NCBI RefSeq assembly: GCF_003010955.1
Contig: NZ_PGGO01000008.1
Coordinates: forward strand, 124,001-188,000
DNA from: Phyllobacterium brassicacearum
GTDB lineage: Bacteria; Pseudomonadota; Alphaproteobacteria; Rhizobiales; Rhizobiaceae
Direction of reading: 5' to 3'
DNA length: 64,000 nt
Both the position numbers and the translations under genes were made by a program. Positions 61,621 through 64,000 of this stretch are shown here, in pieces (position 1 is the first letter of the stretch; every line of letters begins with the position of its first letter). The notes under the pieces are model-generated. The model was not told the DNA's origin. It saw only the letters and a list, made by a program, of their open reading frames with translations, and searched no databases.

Positions 61621-62568
61621 TTAAGCGCTGGCCTTGTCGAGTTCGGCGATGTCATCCTTGCCGAGCTCAAGGGATGCCGCCTTGATCAGGCTCTCCAGTT
61701 GCTCCAATGAGGTTGCGCTGGCAATTGGTGCCGTGACCCCCTGGCGCCGGATGATCCAGGCCAGTGCGACCTCCGCCTGATTCACATTGTGCCTGGCAGC
61801 GACTGCGTCGAGCGCCGCCAGAATGCCATAACCGCGCGGATTCAAATAATCCTTGATCCCGCCGCCGCGCGGGCTTTTGCCGAGATCGGCTTCGCTACGG
61901 TATTTGCCGGACAGGAAGCCGCGTGCGAGACTGAAATAGGTGATGACACCAATATCTTCCGCCATGCAAAGGTCGCGCAGGGGACCGTCGTAGCTCTTTC
62001 GGTCATAAAGGTTGTATTCAGGCTGGAGCACGTCGTAGCGGGGCAGCCCATTGGTCTTCGAAACATCCAGCGCTGCACGCAATTGCTCCGCGTCGAGATT
62101 GGACGCGCCAATGGATTTGATCTTGCCGGCCTTGAATAGATGTTCATAGGCGCCGAGTGTTTCTTCATAGGGCGTATCAGGGTCGGGCCAATGCGAAAGA
62201 TAAAGATCGATTGCCTCGATCTGCAGCCGCTTCAGCGAGGCATCAACGGCCTTGGCGATATAGGCGGCGGAAAGGTCTTTTTTGCCCTGACCCATGTCCC
62301 CACCAACCTTGGTGATGATCGTCACCTTGTCGCGTGCACTGCGTGATCTCACCCACTCGCCGATGATCGTTTCGGACTCACCGCCCGCGTGTCCCGGGAC
62401 CCAGCGCGAATACACGTCAGCCGTATCGATGGCGTTCAGGCCCGCATCGACAAAGCGGTCGAGAAGATCGAACGATGTCTTCCGGTCGGCTGTCCAACCG
62501 AAGACGTTTCCGCCAAAAACCAGTGGCGCAATGGACAGACCAGTCCGGCCAAGACGACGATTTTCCAT
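61621..62568 (-). CDS. aldo/keto reductase
   Basis: 315 residues. AKR features: LGRTGLSIAPLVFGGNVFGW, the catalytic Asp/Tyr in NAIDTADVYS, Lys in IITKVGG and His in LYLSHWPDP. NADPH-binding end: ITAPIASATS-type segment (VTAPIASATSLEQLESLI). Substrate cannot be told. Stands alone, with its own terminator. Confidence 0.9.
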   Translation of the reverse strand: MENRRLGRTGLSIAPLVFGGNVFGWTADRKTSFDLLDRFVDAGLNAIDTADVYSRWVPGHAGGESETIIGEWVRSRSARDKVTIITKVGGDMGQGKKDLSAAYIAKAVDASLKRLQIEAIDLYLSHWPDPDTPYEETLGAYEHLFKAGKIKSIGASNLDAEQLRAALDVSKTNGLPRYDVLQPEYNLYDRKSYDGPLRDLCMAEDIGVITYFSLARGFLSGKYRSEADLGKSPRGGGIKDYLNPRGYGILAALDAVAARHNVNQAEVALAWIIRRQGVTAPIASATSLEQLESLIKAASLELGKDDIAELDKASA

Positions 62569-62712
62569 GATTTTGCTCCTGGGAATGTGAGGTAGGAATT
62601 CGCATGTAAGGGTGAGCGAGCGAGGTTTCTACCCCCGGTATCCTACAATATCGAGAAACCATAAGACGTAAATTCGGTGGGCTTCGGCAATGGCCCTTGC
62701 TAGGATTGCAGC

Positions 62713-63291
62713 ATGCGCATAACCGGATCACGCCGCACTCTGCCAATCCTTGTTTTTGCGGTTCTGTGCAGCACAGCGTCCGTTGCCCAAGCGCAAAACT
62801 TTAGCGTTTGTCACGGTTATAGCTGCACGTTTCAAACTAAGGTGTTCCTGACTGGGGCAGATCGCGCCCGGATTGCCTCGATCATGGCAGGCGGCCGTGG
62901 GTCTGCTGAAGCGGAGCGTTCGGCAGTCCGCCGTGCAGTGCAGGTTTTCGAACGCCGCAGTACGCAAGTCATTGGTGTTACTGACCGACCGAAGATGGAT
63001 TTTGGCAAGGGGCGCCAGAGGGGCCAGATGGACTGTGTCGATGAATCGACCAATACGGACCATTTTCTCCGGTATCTTCAAAGCGCTGGGCTGTTGCGCT
63101 TTCACAGCGTTGGCCGCCGCGATGCGCGGGGTAGTTTCCTCGATGGCCGCTATCCGCACTTCACCGCCGTCTTGCGCGACCGTTCGGGTACGCTGTGGGC
63201 TGTCGACTCCTGGTACGAGCCGGGGGGCGGACTACCGGATGTGATGCGTTTGGCAGAATGGAAGGGGCGGGGGTACGGGGGCGTGCGCTAG
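62713..63291 (+). CDS. exported protein, possible transglutaminase-like cysteine fold
   Basis: 192 residues with a signal peptide (ILVFAVLCSTASVAQAQ). The mature part begins with NFSVCHGYSCTF. Residues MDCVDEST, PHFTAVLRD and LWAVDSWYEPGG supply Cys, His and Asp in the order of transglutaminase-like proteases, which is an inference. No family name comes to mind. It ends close to the DUF1127/CcsR locus on the other strand. Confidence 0.68.
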   Translation: MRITGSRRTLPILVFAVLCSTASVAQAQNFSVCHGYSCTFQTKVFLTGADRARIASIMAGGRGSAEAERSAVRRAVQVFERRSTQVIGVTDRPKMDFGKGRQRGQMDCVDESTNTDHFLRYLQSAGLLRFHSVGRRDARGSFLDGRYPHFTAVLRDRSGTLWAVDSWYEPGGGLPDVMRLAEWKGRGYGGVR

Positions 63292-63304
63292 CAAAACCCA
63301 GAAA

Positions 63305-63420
63305 CAACAACACCCACCGCGGGAGGAGGTGCGGTGGGTGCCGTTTTGTAAAGACCGGCTGGGAGGAGGAGTGCCAGTCTTTGATCGCGGGGGCTTCGGG
63401 AGGAGGATAAGCCCCGGCGA
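63305..63420 (-). ncRNA. CcsR / cuckoo-type small RNA array (three CCUCCUCCC hairpins)
   Basis: Read on the minus strand, three hairpins follow one another, each with CCTCCTCCC in its loop. First: stem GGGGCT/AGCCCC type (63390-63395 with 63410-63415). Second: a 9-pair stem with one mismatch (63350-63359 with 63373-63382). Third: a 10-bp stem CACCCACCGC/GCGGTGGGTG (63311-63320 with 63331-63340), followed by a T-rich tail and likely the terminator. They lie right after a DUF1127 gene on the same strand, as do the CcsR RNAs of Rhodobacter. The loops are anti-Shine-Dalgarno-like. Confidence 0.82.
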
Positions 63421-63435
63421 TATTCGTGTATTCGA

Positions 63436-63582
63436 TTAGCGTACTGCAGACTTCTTAGCGACGAACGGGATGTCCGAACGGGCAATGCCCAGATCGCTGA
63501 GTTCGCGGGTCGACAGACGGTTCAGCTCGGAAACCGTGTCACGATAACGGCGCCAGTTGCTGTAAGAGCGGATAAGGTTCAT
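63436..63582 (-). CDS. DUF1127 small Arg-rich protein
   Basis: 48 residues: MNLIRSYSNWRRYRDTVSEL, then NRLSTRELSDLGIARSDIPF and a short basic end. This is the YjiS/DUF1127 pattern. In Rhodobacter the homologue (CcaF1) is an RNA-binding protein made from the same transcript as the CcsR RNAs and helps their maturation; here the same linkage is seen. ATG at 63582; a weak GA-rich site precedes it. Confidence 0.85.
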   Translation of the reverse strand: MNLIRSYSNWRRYRDTVSELNRLSTRELSDLGIARSDIPFVAKKSAVR

Positions 63583-63690
63583 TTCAATCACCACTTCGGT
63601 TCGTTGTTTGGTTGATCACTCTTGATCGTTGACCAGAAGATAGTGGATGACCTGCGATAGTTGCAGAGCCAAGTTTGCAGATCAGCTATG

Positions 63691-63764
63691 CAATTGTTGC
63701 ATTGCAACATTAATCGATTTTAATTGTTGCGTCGCACAAGCGTCATTTTTGGGACAATCGTCCC
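63691..63764. promoter_or_regulatory. palindromes in the divergent region between DUF1127 and DUF2157 genes
   Basis: Two inverted repeats: TGTTGC/GCAACA (63695-63700 with 63704-63709), overlapping an ATGCAA/TTGCAT arrangement, and GGGAC/GTCCC (63751-63755 with 63760-63764). The gap carries promoters for both directions. Binding proteins are unknown. Confidence 0.3.
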
Positions 63765-63835
63765 GAGTCGCGTCACATTGCGTTTTTGTGCTCTCTGGCG
63801 TTAGTTGAAGCGGTCAAGCGATTCAGGAGCAGCCC

Positions 63836-64000
63836 GTGGCGATTTCCTTCGGCGTACGAAAACACATTGCGCGCTGGCAGCGGGATGGGCTGATCGATGG
63901 TGCCACCGCCGAGAGCCTGCGCAAGGATATCAATAGCAGGAGCTCCGGCTTCGGACTTGGCGGGGTGCTTGCGCTCCTAGGGGCGGTTCTTCTCGGCGCG
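63836..64000 (+). CDS. DUF2157 membrane protein, 5' part
   Basis: 55 codons to the window edge, starting at a GTG after CAGGAG. ISFGVRKHIARWQRDGLID and ATAESLRKDI, then the first membrane helix GLGGVLALLGAVLLGA, match the start of DUF2157 proteins, which have many membrane helices and no known role. The rest lies outside the window. Confidence 0.75.
   Translation, partial: MAISFGVRKHIARWQRDGLIDGATAESLRKDINSRSSGFGLGGVLALLGAVLLGA

Noticed and set aside
1-64000. CRISPR array, rRNA or tRNA genes.
   Set aside because: No regularly spaced repeats, no rRNA-like stretches and no cloverleaf that I could fold were seen; a tRNA scan would be needed to exclude tRNAs fully.

Overview
The window looks like chromosome from an alphaproteobacterium of the order Hyphomicrobiales (Rhizobiales). 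Evidence: an ExoR-type Sel1 regulator, a fused SecD/SecF, the gene orders tolC-popZ-valS and argS-SPOR-nagZ-scpAB-tatABC-serS-surE-pcm, a DUF1127 gene followed by CCUCCUCCC-loop RNAs, and a GTTC-N7-GTTC LexA box. A genus such as Phyllobacterium or Mesorhizobium is plausible, but sequence reading alone does not settle it.

Positions 1 to about 22,200 hold the right part of a siphovirus-type prophage, entered after its terminase and portal genes. The late genes run left to right: DUF2213 protease/scaffold, capsid cement, DUF2184 major capsid, head-tail joining proteins, MuF, tail terminator, tail tube, tail chaperone pair with a probable -1 frameshift, tape measure, DUF2460, DUF2163, a 1457-residue tail-tip protein with a C-terminal LamG-like domain, and a small fibre-like protein. 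Two minus-strand cassettes sit inside this operon: an XRE-type regulator at 3705-4007 and a one-pass membrane protein at 7705-7983. A thermonuclease and a lysis cassette (holin-like, GH24 lysozyme, overlapping spanins, DUF1515) follow. The prophage seems to be decaying: an in-frame TGA in the chaperone extension, a truncated holin-like copy, a start-less and frameshifted ORF, and a GH19 lysozyme with a damaged end. Flanking the lysis cassette is a duplicated pair of structured elements (A1/B1 and A2/B2). I cannot assign them to a known family, and they are the most interesting unexplained signal here.

Positions 22,200-28,100 are an accessory stretch: a Tat-exported DUF1254 protein, a SRAP (YedK/HMCES-like) abasic-site protein coupled to a 58-residue Cys/His protein, a divergent pair of small zinc-ribbon-like proteins with a LexA box between the two directions, several exported unknowns and a GGDEF protein.

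Positions 28,400-64,000 are mainly housekeeping. They include an isoaspartyl methyltransferase-like gene with tolC, popZ-like and valS; a FadL-type porin behind a strong palindrome; exoR; xthA; erpA; dgt; argS; a SPOR protein; nagZ; scpAB; tatABC; serS; surE-pcm; an NlpD-like LysM/LytM lipoprotein; a HicAB pair whose toxin gene is frameshifted; a DUF815 ATPase; yajC-secDF, with a SecD half that seems to lack about 90-100 residues; an Mth938-like protein; a phytoene-synthase-like protein; trmFO; an aldo/keto reductase; an exported protein with a possible Cys-His-Asp triad; the DUF1127/CcsR-like RNA locus; and the start of a DUF2157 membrane protein.
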